Assembly: GCF_964340395.1 (NCBI RefSeq)
Contig: NC_135562.1
Location: 1,307,501-1,369,500 of the forward strand
DNA length: 62,000 nucleotides
Direction: 5' to 3'
Source: Glandiceps talaboti
Taxonomy: Eukaryota; Hemichordata; Enteropneusta; Spengelidae
The notes beneath the pieces were generated by a model that was given only the letters and a program-made list of their open reading frames with translations, had not been told where the DNA came from and did not search any database. This document shows, one piece after another, positions 37,401 to 47,978 of the stretch (position 1 is the stretch's first letter; each line of letters begins with the position of its first letter). Position numbers and translations under genes: made by a program.

Positions 37401-38246
37401 TGGAAATATACTCTGCGAGGTTCGACACGTCTTCGCCCTCCCCCGAATATTTTCAGAGCTAGTATCGACTGTGCTTTCGACAAGTAAGAGCACCCCCGGG
37501 GCTGTGACACATTGAATTGAAGAAATAGCAATGTTTCGATGTTGGGCTCAAAGGAAAATCGCACTACTAACATAATGTGTGACGCGAAATATCGAGCAAG
37601 TGACCATTCTATTAATTATGAAATAATTATGAAATTCAATACTTTCAAATGTCACATATGGATTTCTTGGGTTAAATATTCTGCTAACACTGAAAACTCT
37701 GGGAATGTTTATGACAGTGAGTTAAAACAACTTATAGCGTTTTGTTCACAATTTGTTGAATAGATTTGAACCATCAAACTTTCAGTAAAGTGGGTCAAGG
37801 GGTCAAATTTCCCGAACGAGCTAAATGTACAGTTGTCTGTAAAACAGTCAAGTCATGCTGATTTTAAACAAGGGGACACCATTACTCTGTGATTGTATTT
37901 GATCGTGTACGAAACAGAATCCATTGTCTGGTCTGTACTTTTGTGGGGCGTTTTCTCTCCTTGAAATGTCTATCGTCTATAGCTACCAAAACAAAGACAA
38001 CTGAGTGAATGGGGAAACACAACGTCCTCAGGCCTATTACGTAATAATTTACCTTGAAGTCTATACAACAGCGCTGACAGTCCAGTCACAACAAATACCT
38101 TGCATTCTACTGTTACCAATACAACAGTGTCCTTGTTTCTCAAATTACAACGTAACAGAAATTGTCTAGGCATGCTATTAAGTGAATGTCTGAATAGAGA
38201 TGTCACTGTGTGGTGGACATTCGTACAGTAGTACATAAAGATTACG
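34491..38246. other. Gene-free stretch with a foldback sequence
   Basis: No supported exons. It contains the foldback at 37217-37312. The rest is AT-rich DNA with no recognisable element. Confidence 0.45.
37217..37312. repeat. Two-part foldback (cruciform-forming) sequence
   Basis: The outer arm CAGGCACTCGAATCAA plus TGTATGATT pairs with AATCATACAGATTGATTCGA plus GTGCCTG at the other end. The inner arm ATGTATAGTGA pairs with TCACTATACAT around a 5-nt loop. A T run and a short spacer make the only bulges. It may be a small foldback element. Confidence 0.9.
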
Positions 38247-38334
38247 TGAGTGAGTGAGTGAGTGAGTGAGTGAGTGAGTGAGTGAGTGAGTGAGTGAGTG
38301 CGTGCGTGCGTGCGTGAGTGAGTGAGTGCGTGCG

Positions 38335-38377
<43 letters not shown>

Positions 38378-38434
38378 GTGTGTGCGTGCGTGCGCGAGCG
38401 AGCGAGCGAGTGAGTGAGTGAGTGAGTGAGTGAG
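38247..38434 (+). repeat. (GTGA)n/(GTGC)n/(GT)n compound microsatellite
   Basis: GTGA units pass into GTGC, a GT run, GCGA units and back to GTGA. The near mirror symmetry suggests gradual point mutation of one array. Confidence 0.95.
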
Positions 38435-40456
38435 GATGCTCCTAAGGATTAATCGAAATTGCCACGATCACCGTAGTATTTGTATAGATACGTCAATTTC
38501 TGACTAGTATATTTGAAGTCACCCGTTATCAATAAATATTTCCAGGAGTAACCTTGGCCATTTTCAACTTGTTCGTACAAGTATGAACGACGATTTAACT
38601 ACTCAGACTCACACTGTCTTATGACCTTCGAATTACAAGATGCTTTTCTATTGACAAGAACTTGTAATACTGTCTCTACATCGCCCCGGAAATTCACCTC
38701 TTTACGGCAGTAAATCATTTCAGGGATGAGACACAAAGAGGGCGGTATGACCTTGGGAGGTATATCGTCGGTATCATTTCATCCTGGCTCTGTGTATTTA
38801 TTAAAAGAAACCACGCTTACTACTATAACAGAGTTAACAAGTGTGTCTACTGATGGTGTTTTGAAGAACAATCATAACTTAGAAAGAGCGAAAGACTCTT
38901 CTTCGCAACTTGGGGGGGGGGGGGCATTTTTCAAACCATGTATTTGTACGGGAAGAGTTTAGGAATAATGAGAAAGTCCTACGTTTGGACGGACAACTCT
39001 TTTACTTTTCTTTTACTGCACAGACAAGTTAGTTTCGAACAGGGACGTATAAACAACTTTGTATACAGTATACAGTATATCTGTCCATCTTTCGGAGCAC
39101 AGTTTCGAAGAGAAAGGTTCAGTCGTTAATGACAGCGTCATCTACGTTGAGAAGTATAATTCTTTCTTTTTCCATTTTTCTGTTTATGCCTGAACTCAAT
39201 ATTATAAGTTTATCCTGTGTCGACATAAGGACAGTAAACTACGTCCCAACGCTCCCAGATTGTTTTCCCTACACGTGCACGTGTCCCCACTTTTTCGAGC
39301 ACTACACGAAAAGTCCAATTTACCCACCTTTACCTTTACCCAACCTTTCAACCCTACCTCAGTGTGACCACCTACCCACCAGCTCTGTCCAGGGGTAGTA
39401 CCACTTTTGATTTTCTACAACCCCCACGTGAGAGATCGCCGGGGTAACTTTGTCAAATATGACTTTTCGTATAGTGGAGTTTTATGAACATCAATAAGCA
39501 CTGCGTTAATTAATCCGCGTCCCGTCTTAGCTCACTGAGCAATTCCTGATTTTGCCAGTTATATGTAAACAAACCGTTTTTGTGCACTAAACATATCATG
39601 TTACAACTTATAATATATACCTAAATGAACGAGATATTTATTTATGTCCACATTTTTCGGAAATCTCGGCAAGATTCTTGAGTTATGGGTATGACACGGA
39701 TCAAAATCTAAAGTGAGATTGTAATTTCTCGATTTTGGGATAAAAATTAAAAAAATCAAAACCGTACGATTTTAGAAGAGCTTCAGTCGGCAAAATCAAT
39801 CTCAACATTGTAGGGGGTCCAAACTTGATTTTTACATCCGAATACTATGTCAGATTTCCCCCAGAAAAACAATGGCCGCTTACAGACAAGGTAGAAACTA
39901 CTAAACTTCGCTCAAGTTCATTTTTCAAATACTGCAGTCATTTTCATCAGTCAGTGAGGTCATTTTTGAAATCATGCAGTCTGAAAATTCGTAAATAGAT
40001 ACCTTGGGTTTAGTAAAAGTCTATTGTTCTTAGATGTTTTGATCTTTATGATTCATGTGGTATCCCTGATAATTATATTACTATAAAAGGTTTTGACCCT
40101 GTGGTGAGATCGCGTATAACCCTTGGGAAAATACTATAATGTCTAGTAACTGGAAAAATAAAAAAGAAGTTGACCACATTTTACTTCACACAAAATTTGA
40201 AAATGAATGACGCATTAAAATATTTGAATATTATGGGACAAAGAAATATCTGAAGAAGACTACAAAGCCAGTCATTTTTATAAAATTTCATATACTGTTA
40301 AAGTACCTGTACACAACTGGAAGTCAATCTATGTTTGTATTTGTTTGGAATTCAAAACAAAAGAGGTATTTTTCACAAACTACCCATGAGCCTCTGCGAT
40401 AAAAGTACTAAAGTTTGTACTTCCGCATCAGCTGTTCGTGGCGGAAAACTTAAAAA
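38435..40456. other. Gene-free stretch upstream of the CCCH gene
   Basis: Short frames at 38726-38962 and 39129-39398 have no recognisable domain. The last 30 bases before the CCCH-gene ATG include GTTCGTGGCGGAAAAC, consistent with a 5'UTR. No TATA box is evident. Confidence 0.4.
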
Positions 40457-43400
40457 ATGTCCACCGCTGCTGGCGACGATTCTCTATCTGGTGACGGCGA
40501 TACGATAGAACATGCCGACGGAGCATATTCACTTAGAGCGGAGGAGACAGGCGAAAAGGACGGCGATCAAATACGACAATGTTCGCAGTATGAAAAGGGA
40601 ATGTGTATGGAACCAGATACGTGTGGTGAAAGGCATCTATGCATGTTATTTCCATCGGCCCCTAGTTGGACACACAACCACATCGAAAGACTACGTTTCG
40701 AATGTCTTCCCATCGTTACTCAAAATTCTGGTCATAGACCACGTCATCATGACGTCATCAGTGAATGGCTGTCTTCCGATGAAGGAAAGCTTAGACAAAT
40801 TCTAGGTCACAACACATCGGAGGGATCTAGTTTGGCTCAAAAACTTGCAGAATCGCCTGGTTTGATTACTGCAGCAGCGTGTGCACAACAAAAACTGCCA
40901 CACGTTATATCAGACATTATACCCAGTAAGTTATAAGGAATATTATGTTTGACAACACCCCTGAAATCTTATACGAAGTAAGAATGTCTTAATCTACACT
41001 TGGTATGTTCATGTGTGTTGTTGGGGGTAGGTGTGTGTGTGTGTGGGGGGGGGGGGTGAGGGGTAGTTGCACATCTGACATTTGGTACGTGCTGTACAAA
41101 CTGGAAAGTATTTCTTTCAGAAATTGTAAAAAATTCGATCCCCTGCAAACCATTCTTTATAATTACCAATGTTATCATTTGGAATGTAATAAATGTAGTT
41201 TTATCATTTCAGATTTTTTTTGTATTTAACACAATTCATACATTTAAAAAAAAACCTGCTCCAATCTTGTCATTTGTTCTAATGATGAAGTGATTGACAT
41301 CATCTCACATGAGGTAAATTTAAAACAAGAATTTATGCCAACTTTCTGGTCAAAGCTCATTAATTAAAGTAAAACAAAAATGGCATGGAAATGTTAGGCA
41401 AGTGGAGAGACTATTCAGTCAAAATTCCCATATGACTTGAGTCTAGTAAGTGGTCTGGTTGAGCTGTCGAAATATTTGGTTCTGAAGAAAAAATGATCCT
41501 GATGGCTACACTCATATAATACACTTATCGAAAACCACGGAGGTCAATATTGTGGTTTAATATTACTGTTTGTTTGTTTGTTTGTTTGTGACTTCACAGT
41601 ACAACTGAAGGTAGAAAGAGATGGCTTTCTTCAATTCTTAAATCTTTTCACTCAAAAATATGATGTGGAAGAAGATGATATGAAAACTCTTCTAATTGGT
41701 GCTAGAAATGTAAGTATATTATGTGTTAAAACATAGTAACCAGGTGACAAATGTCCACTGTCTATGCATCGTAAATAATCAAGGCATTTGACTACAAAAT
41801 CTATAATGTCACCATCAATGTCTTGAAGGAATCTCATTGAGATATGTTAGATCGCCCTCAACCAGTTACAACCTGTCCTTATTCAGCAGCAAATTGACCA
41901 ATCACAGAGTTCCTTTTATGTTGACTGCTTTTCAATTAGGTCGATATTGTGCTCATAATGCCTTGATTGCTGGAGCTGCATAGACAGTGGAGCTTTCTTT
42001 TTTAAATTTTAAAATTTATTTGAATCAATAAAGTAAATTATTCTCATATTAATACTCTGTAAACAAATACAAATACTCAAATTCTGTTGCCATGGTTACT
42101 CTATTTGTATAGGATTTCAAAGATCAAGCCGAGTCACCTATAATGCACTTTTACAGACGTAGCATAGTTACTTGGATTGAAGTTTGTAAGAAGTATGCAG
42201 TTAATGACCTTGGTGTATGTAATCTAGATGATTTAATGGTGGAACTTATCAACTGTGCTGCAGTAGAAACAGACTGTGGTATACAAGTCAAGTAAGTATC
42301 AATAAAGTACAAAATAAACCACTCTAATTTCACAGTTTTAATCCATAAAATGTTTCATTGTAGTTATCTCAATACACACTCAAGGCAATAATGGGTGATG
42401 ATAATCTGAGTGTTAGATACTGTTTTCAAATTGCGTAGTATTACAATTTACCTAATGCTATATATGTCAAATTGATGCTGTTTTATAAAAGAATGTTATT
42501 TTATCACAAGTGGGAAATACCTTGTCCTACTACTTTATCTAGACTTGATGTACTTCTTCTTGCTTGTGATAAAATAATCCTTTTTTATATTATGAAACCA
42601 AGCTGATAAATCTCTTTGGATCTATGATAGTATTTTGTGTTAAATGTGTATAATTTTCTCAATTTCTGTTGCAGAGTTCGAGAATCTACTAATCATCACT
42701 TTAAAGTTTGTGGACACTTAGTCACTGTAATGAGTAATATTGAAGTATCTGGTTTTGGTGAACATGGTTTATTACAAGTTGTTACTTTCAGTGAAGTAAG
42801 TAATATTGAAGTGTCTCACTGGTCTGTTACAAGTTGTTACTTTCATTGAAGTAAGTAATATTGAAGTGTCTCACTGGTCTGTTACAAGTTGTTACTTTCA
42901 TTGAAGTAAGTAATATTGAAGTGTCTCACTGGTCTGTTACAAGTTGTTACTTTCATTGAAGTAAGTATTCTAATTTTCAAAATTGTATATGACAGCTGCT
43001 GGAGCTATAAGTGGAACATACATTTTTTGAAACTGTTGAATTATGTATAGTGAATTATCTGTGATATCATACACTGTAAACAGTATTGATTCAACTGTTG
43101 GTAAACATATTTGTGTAGCATTACACACAGTATGATAAGATATATACAATCAAATTGATTTTTGTCTACATTCAAAAATCAGTGCCCCTAACGTCATCAT
43201 GTACATGTACACTGTCCAATTATTGGTATTTTAACAATTTTTAGTAAATTTACTGTTGTTTATTTGATCAAAAAATAATACTCTAGTAATAGCTAGTACA
43301 GGACAAATATGAATTACAGTAAGAACTGCACATCAAACATTGGACTGTGATAGGGGTTGAATGATGTGTAAGGCCTAAAAAATAATTGTTTGGTTTCGGT

Positions 43401-44183
43401 TACCCGACCCCATCTAGATTTTCATTGCCGACCCTAAACTTTTTTTAAAAACTTTTTCAAGAAAAAAATAAAATCGCAAAAATTGGGAAGTCTCACAAGA
43501 AAGAGTGGATGCGGAAACTGACATCAACTTAAAAAGACAATATAAAACTGTTCTTCCAATCTGTAATGGCTGTACATCTGATAGTAAGAAAAGAATGGAA
43601 AACCTGAACTAGACACTCACACATGAAAAAAAAAATCTACCTAACACACCTGTTGTAAAATTTAGTGTAATCGGAACCACACAATTTGTTTTATTAGGCC
43701 CAAGGGTGCCCCATCATGGTATATTTTACAGACTAATTTTGACACTACTTATGATAATAAGTTGAATTTCACTTCAAGACAGAAATAATTGTTTTTCCTT
43801 TTTTTTCACAGAACAATTCATTTGACAGTGCCGCAGACTTTGGCCATGTCTTGCCTCAGTTAGCAAGTCGGGCACTATCCATGGCAGAAAACAGTCCATT
43901 TGGTAATGAGTATTATAAAACAGTGTATCAAGTATCAATCCATGCCATGCCTTTAAGTGATGAAATGACTGAGTTGTATGTGCTCCTTGTCAGATGTCAT
44001 ATCGCACGTGATACCCTAGAGGGCATGTCCAATTGCCCAATTCATAACCCCCTGCCACCATCATATGTAATGTATGAGAGAGTTGCATGCAAAGACCTGA
44101 CTGGTAAGAACACTATGTTATTACTGTACCGTGTTGTGAAATCTGTGATGTTAATGTTTCAGACAGGATTAGTTTTATCATGA
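40457..44183 (+). CDS. CCCH zinc-finger protein of unknown function, multi-exon
   Basis: Exons 40457-40925, 41600-41709, 42113-42291, 42675-42795 and 43812-44103 join in a single frame (phases 1,0,2,0,1) with GTAAGT-type donors and CAG or TAG acceptors, which strongly supports a real gene. They encode about 390 residues. The start ATG follows AAAAA and gives an acidic N-terminus. A zinc-finger pattern C42-x7-C50-x5-C56-x3-H60 is the only recognised motif; such fingers usually bind RNA, which is inference here. The rest is a soluble-looking mixture with YEKGMC, HVISDIIP and YYKTVYQVSIHAMPLSDEMT, and I do not recognise the family. Either exon 5 splices at 44103/44104 to an exon I could not find, or it reads through to a stop at 44181-44183 (about 416 residues), with a possible AATAAA near 44845. 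A tandem array duplicates the exon 4 donor (42763-42964). The end coordinate reflects the read-through model. Confidence 0.75.
41570..41590 (+). repeat. (TTTG)n run before exon 2
   Basis: Short TTTG repeat immediately upstream of the exon 2 acceptor of the CCCH gene. It probably serves as part of the pyrimidine-rich tract. Confidence 0.7.
42763..42964 (+). repeat. 55-bp tandem duplication of an exon end and 5' splice site
   Basis: GTTACAAGTTGTTACTTTCA then (G/T)TGAAGTAAGTAATATTGAA repeats about four times at 55-bp steps. The first copy contains the true exon 4 end (...TTC AGT GAA, donor GT at 42796). Copies 2-4 each repeat ATTGAAGTAAGT near 42851, 42906 and 42961. 55 is not a multiple of three. 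Confidence 0.92.
43372..43700 (-). mobile_element. MITE-like repeat, copy 2, in a CCCH-gene intron
   Basis: Inverted relative to the copy at 27721-28104. The ends are GGCCTAAAAAATAATTGTTT then GGTTTCGGTTAC, and on the other strand GGCCTAATAAAACAAATTGT then GTGGTTCCGATTAC, giving imperfect terminal inverted repeats of about 32-34 bp. It lies in the intron before exon 5, about 110 bp from the acceptor. No open frame. Confidence 0.85.
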
Positions 44184-44194
44184 CTAGTTTCAAC

Positions 44195-44815
44195 AGACAT
44201 GACCAGTACTGGAATTGATCATGGAATTGACAACTATTGAAATTCAACATGGAATTGACAAGTACTGGAATTGAACACAGAATTGACAAGTACTGGAATT
44301 GAACACGGAATTGACAAGTACTGGAATTGAACACAGAATTGACAAGTACTGGAATTGATTAGTATCGAAATTGAACATGGAATTGACAAGTACTGGAATT
44401 GAACACGGAATTGACAAGTACTGGAATTTAACATGGAATTGACAAGTACAGGAATTGAACACGGAATTGACCAGTACAGGAATTGACAAGTACTTGAATT
44501 GAACATGGAATTGACATGTATTGAAATTGAACACGGAATTGACAAGTACTGGAATTGAATACGGAATTGACAAGTACTGGAATTGAACACGGAATTGACA
44601 AGTATTGAAATTGAACACTGAATTAATAAGTACTGGAATTGAACACGGAATTGACAAGTACTGGAATTGAACGCGGAATTGACAAGTACTGGAATTGAAC
44701 ACGGAATTGACAAGTACTGGAATTGAACACGGAATTGACAAGTACTGGAATTGAACACGGAATCGACAAGAACTGGAACTGAACACAATAGCCAAGTACT
44801 GGAACTGAACACTCT
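44195..44815 (+). repeat. 28-bp minisatellite, ~22 copies
   Basis: The unit begins ACTGGAATTGAACACGGAAT and ends TGACAAGT, with some shortened units. It starts right after the last coding exon of the CCCH gene, so it is either 3'UTR or intron. Antisense frames of 183 and 199 codons (Ser/Cys/Gln/Phe periodic) are repeat translations. Confidence 0.96.
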
Positions 44816-45806
44816 TTCCATAATAAGATGCATAGTAAATGCTTGAATAAAACTTATCTAGTAAGGGTTTACAGAGTACATGCCCTGAATCAAATCTAAA
44901 TTCATCTTACTAGTGTGTGTTTTCACGTGGCAAAGTTCGGCTGGGTTGAAAGAATGACCCGCCATCATATAAAACTTCTCTGTACAGCAGTGAATTGCTT
45001 TTGAAAAGCTAATTTCTCACTTTGTTTCAAAGATATTTACACAAAGAAAAGGAATGGTAAAGAAGGTAGTGATAAAAATAGTATAATTCAAATGAATATT
45101 TTACATCGTTTCTTGTATAATTCAAGTTCAAGTTGAGATGAATTGCTACAAATAGAAAGACTTACGAGAAAAGATGTCATATATGAGCTCAGTAAAGTTT
45201 ACCAGTCTATAGTGCAGGAGTGTACATGTTACACCCAATCTGTGAAATTGCCCAATTCATGAAATGTGCATGTAACGTTGCCCAGTTCATAAAATAGTCA
45301 ACCTTATGCAAATGAGAGTATAGATTATAATCTTAAAGAAGCGAAATTAATTTTTTGGGGAAGAGTTTTGAACTGGGGTTTTGATTATCGGACTCCATTA
45401 AAAACACAAGCTACACTGAATTATTATAAAATAAGAATTGTGAAGTAATGAGTTTGTAAATACATGATAATAAAGTTGCTTGATTGATATTCTTTTTTGT
45501 GTGTGTCCTATAAAAGATGCTCATTTCATGTACTGGGCATATCTTACCATACCCACTTCATAACCTGGGCAACACGATTGACTATTTCATGAACTGTGCA
45601 AAGTTACCTACCCATTTCATGAATTGGGCAATTTCACAGATTGGGTGTAACATACATACACATTGATTAAAGATATGAAGATATGTAATTGAAAGGTCTC
45701 AGGATGGTTGGGTTGACTTCTTCTGTTTTGTCATTAACATATTAAGTATAGTGACCTGTGTCTTGTTATTTCATTAAACATTTACTTCATATTATGAAAC
45801 AATGTA

Positions 45807-45862
<56 letters not shown>

Positions 45863-46319
45863 ATGTGATGATGTTTGTGTATATTAATGAATTCTAACTT
45901 AGAAACCTATTAGAAATACAACTTATCAAAGTAATCAACCATTTATCATTTATAATGAATTGAAGAATAACAGCATCAATAAAACTAAAGTACAATGTAC
46001 ACTAACATATCGGCATACTATAAAGACAATCGAAGACACCTCAAATTCCTAGTTACAAAAAGGTAGTCATTAGTTCTTGGTTGCTCATTACACTTGTTTT
46101 AGGGTGGTATTAAATACATCAGCTAAATGTGTGTCTGTTTGTGTGTATGTGTGCATATTGTTTGGTTAAGTTTTACATAAGATATGTACTAGAATTATCA
46201 GTGAAGCATTCAGTGCAAATTTTGACCTCCCACTGAACAATACTTCAAACATACTAACAAATTAACCAGACATTTCATTCATACACATTGTCTATTCTGT
46301 ACATGTTAACACAAGAGTA
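44816..46319. other. Gene-free stretch with a (GT)n array
   Basis: A GT dinucleotide run lies at about 45808-45862. Two segments in opposite orientation (near 45228-45260 and 45610-45650) share TTACACCCAATCTGTGAAAT and TTGCCCAATTCATGAAAT, a diverged inverted repeat about 400 bp apart. No exon for the CCCH gene was found here. Confidence 0.55.
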
Positions 46320-46990
46320 CTCTTTTTAGCTCCAGTGGGTGACACCTGGAGGAGGCTATTACACTGGGTTCTGTCTGTCTATCTGTACATGTGTCCATCT
46401 ATCCATGCACCCATATGTTGATGCACTCATTCCTCTGACATGCATTGACCGATTTCAACCAAACTTGGCATAAAGGTAACATACCATGTGGGGCATATCT
46501 CCAAATGTTTGATACATGCAGCGATTCAAGTGTCTACTCCCACATAATTAATGGTACGGTTAGCTTTTTATGAGACCTTAACCTTTGACCTTAACATTTT
46601 CAAGGCCAAATAGCCAAAATTTGTCTTTCCATCATAACCCAGGAAGTTGACTACACAGAGACTCCACTCAAGTGTCTACCCACAGCTTTGTTTTTATACC
46701 TTGATAACATACCATTCTCAAGGTCAGGTCAGGTCAACTAACATTGTACTCAGTGTCCTATGAAGGTTTTTTCATCTGGAGACACCATTCACCATTCTAG
46801 TGTCTGCTCCTATATTTATAGAGGTAAGCTTTCAGCTTGACACTGAAGCTTTGATCTTGACCTTCATCTTGAAGGTCAAATAGTAAATTGTTTGTTATAT
46901 TTTTAAGTTTCATCCCGAAAGACGCCATTCAAATGTGTGCATCAACATTGTGAGAGGTATGGTTGCTATTCTGGCAGATGGTTGACCCAA
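46320..46990 (+). repeat. Probable interspersed repeat
   Basis: A run of phrases such as TTGACCGATTTCAACCAAAC TTGG, repeated TTTGACCTT and CAAGGTCA motifs and short CTGT units resembles old interspersed repeats common in invertebrate genomes. The resemblance is from memory of style, and no family can be named. Confidence 0.35.
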
Positions 46991-47126
46991 TCTTCATCTT
47001 CAAGGTAAAATTTAAACTTGTACAATAACTTTGCCATATAACAGACCGGCTGGGGGTTATGTCTGCCATTGTTTATCCTCTCACTGTAAGTGACTGGAAC
47101 AATCTGACAAATAACATTATCTGCTC

Positions 47127-47292
47127 TAGTCTCGGTTACCCAGACTCCCACCGCTGGGGCTCTACTACGAGACCACTCTCGTCTGGGTTGTCTCATAGTA
47201 GAGCCCCCAGTGGTGAGAGTCTGGGTAACCAAGACTAAGGGAGGTCTTGTAGGCAGAGCGCCCAGTGGTGAGAGTCTGGGTAACCGCGACTA
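47127..47292. repeat. Foldback repeat with a third half-copy
   Basis: The left arm 47127-47173, containing GGTTACCCAGACTCCCACC and GGGCTCTACTA, pairs with 47189-47236, containing TAGTAGAGCCCCCAGTGGTG and GAGTCTGGGTAACC, around a ~15-nt loop. A further direct half-copy of the right arm follows at about 47254-47292. It resembles the inverted ends of a small DNA element. Confidence 0.88.
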
Positions 47293-47649
47293 CATGCACA
47301 TTTGTATATCTGCTCCAAATCTATTGGAATAGTCAAGGTGTCAAAGGAATCAACAGTCTTCACCATTACTAGTGCTGCCCACAGGCTCAGTTATATTTAC
47401 GAAAAAAACTAAATAAGCAAACATAAAAATAAACTGACTTACAAACAAACGACAAAACATTAACAACAGCGTCATCATGTACTTACAAACACGAACGGCA
47501 GATAAATTACAAATCAATATCTGTTCAATAATGTTTCTATGCAGGAAGAATTACAACGTGTTTTTTATTTGTTTGATTGTTTTCGTAAAAATAACTAAAT
47601 AAGTCTGAGCCCCCTGTGGTGTTGCCACACAGGTTGCACAGCCATAACA

Positions 47650-47712
47650 TGGTGTGATACGTAGTGATCAATCAAATTTCTATAGCGCCAATTTCCAGAG
47701 CAATGTTCTATT
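47650..47712 (-). mobile_element. SINE/LINE 3'-end remnant
   Basis: On the minus strand, AACATTGCTCTGGAAATTGG is followed by CGCTATAGAAATTTGATTGA. A GCGCTAT(A)nAAT ending is typical of non-LTR retrotransposon or SINE 3' termini in many invertebrates. Only the tail is present. Confidence 0.5.
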
Positions 47713-47978
47713 CAGTAGTATATACTATATGTTAGTGTTGTTATCTAGTTAACAGACACAAACACAGATTATTATTTACAATCATATCCATTTTAAATTT
47801 CTGCAGTTGAATTTTTTTTTAAAATCTGTCTTGAAATAGGTGCGAGCTAATTATACCTAAATGTTGTAAGCATAAATCATCATTAGTAATCCACACTTGG
47901 AAGTAGAGGTAGGAATCGAAGTTTGATGTGATGACACTGTCAAAATTTAAAGCCTTTGTAAATATGACAAATATGAAA

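Noticed and set aside
44234-44833. 199- and 183-codon antisense frames with a periodic SSTCQF pattern
   Set aside because: The periodicity equals three 28-bp repeat units (84 bp, 28 codons), and two overlapping frames on the same strand show the same pattern, so it is a minisatellite translation.
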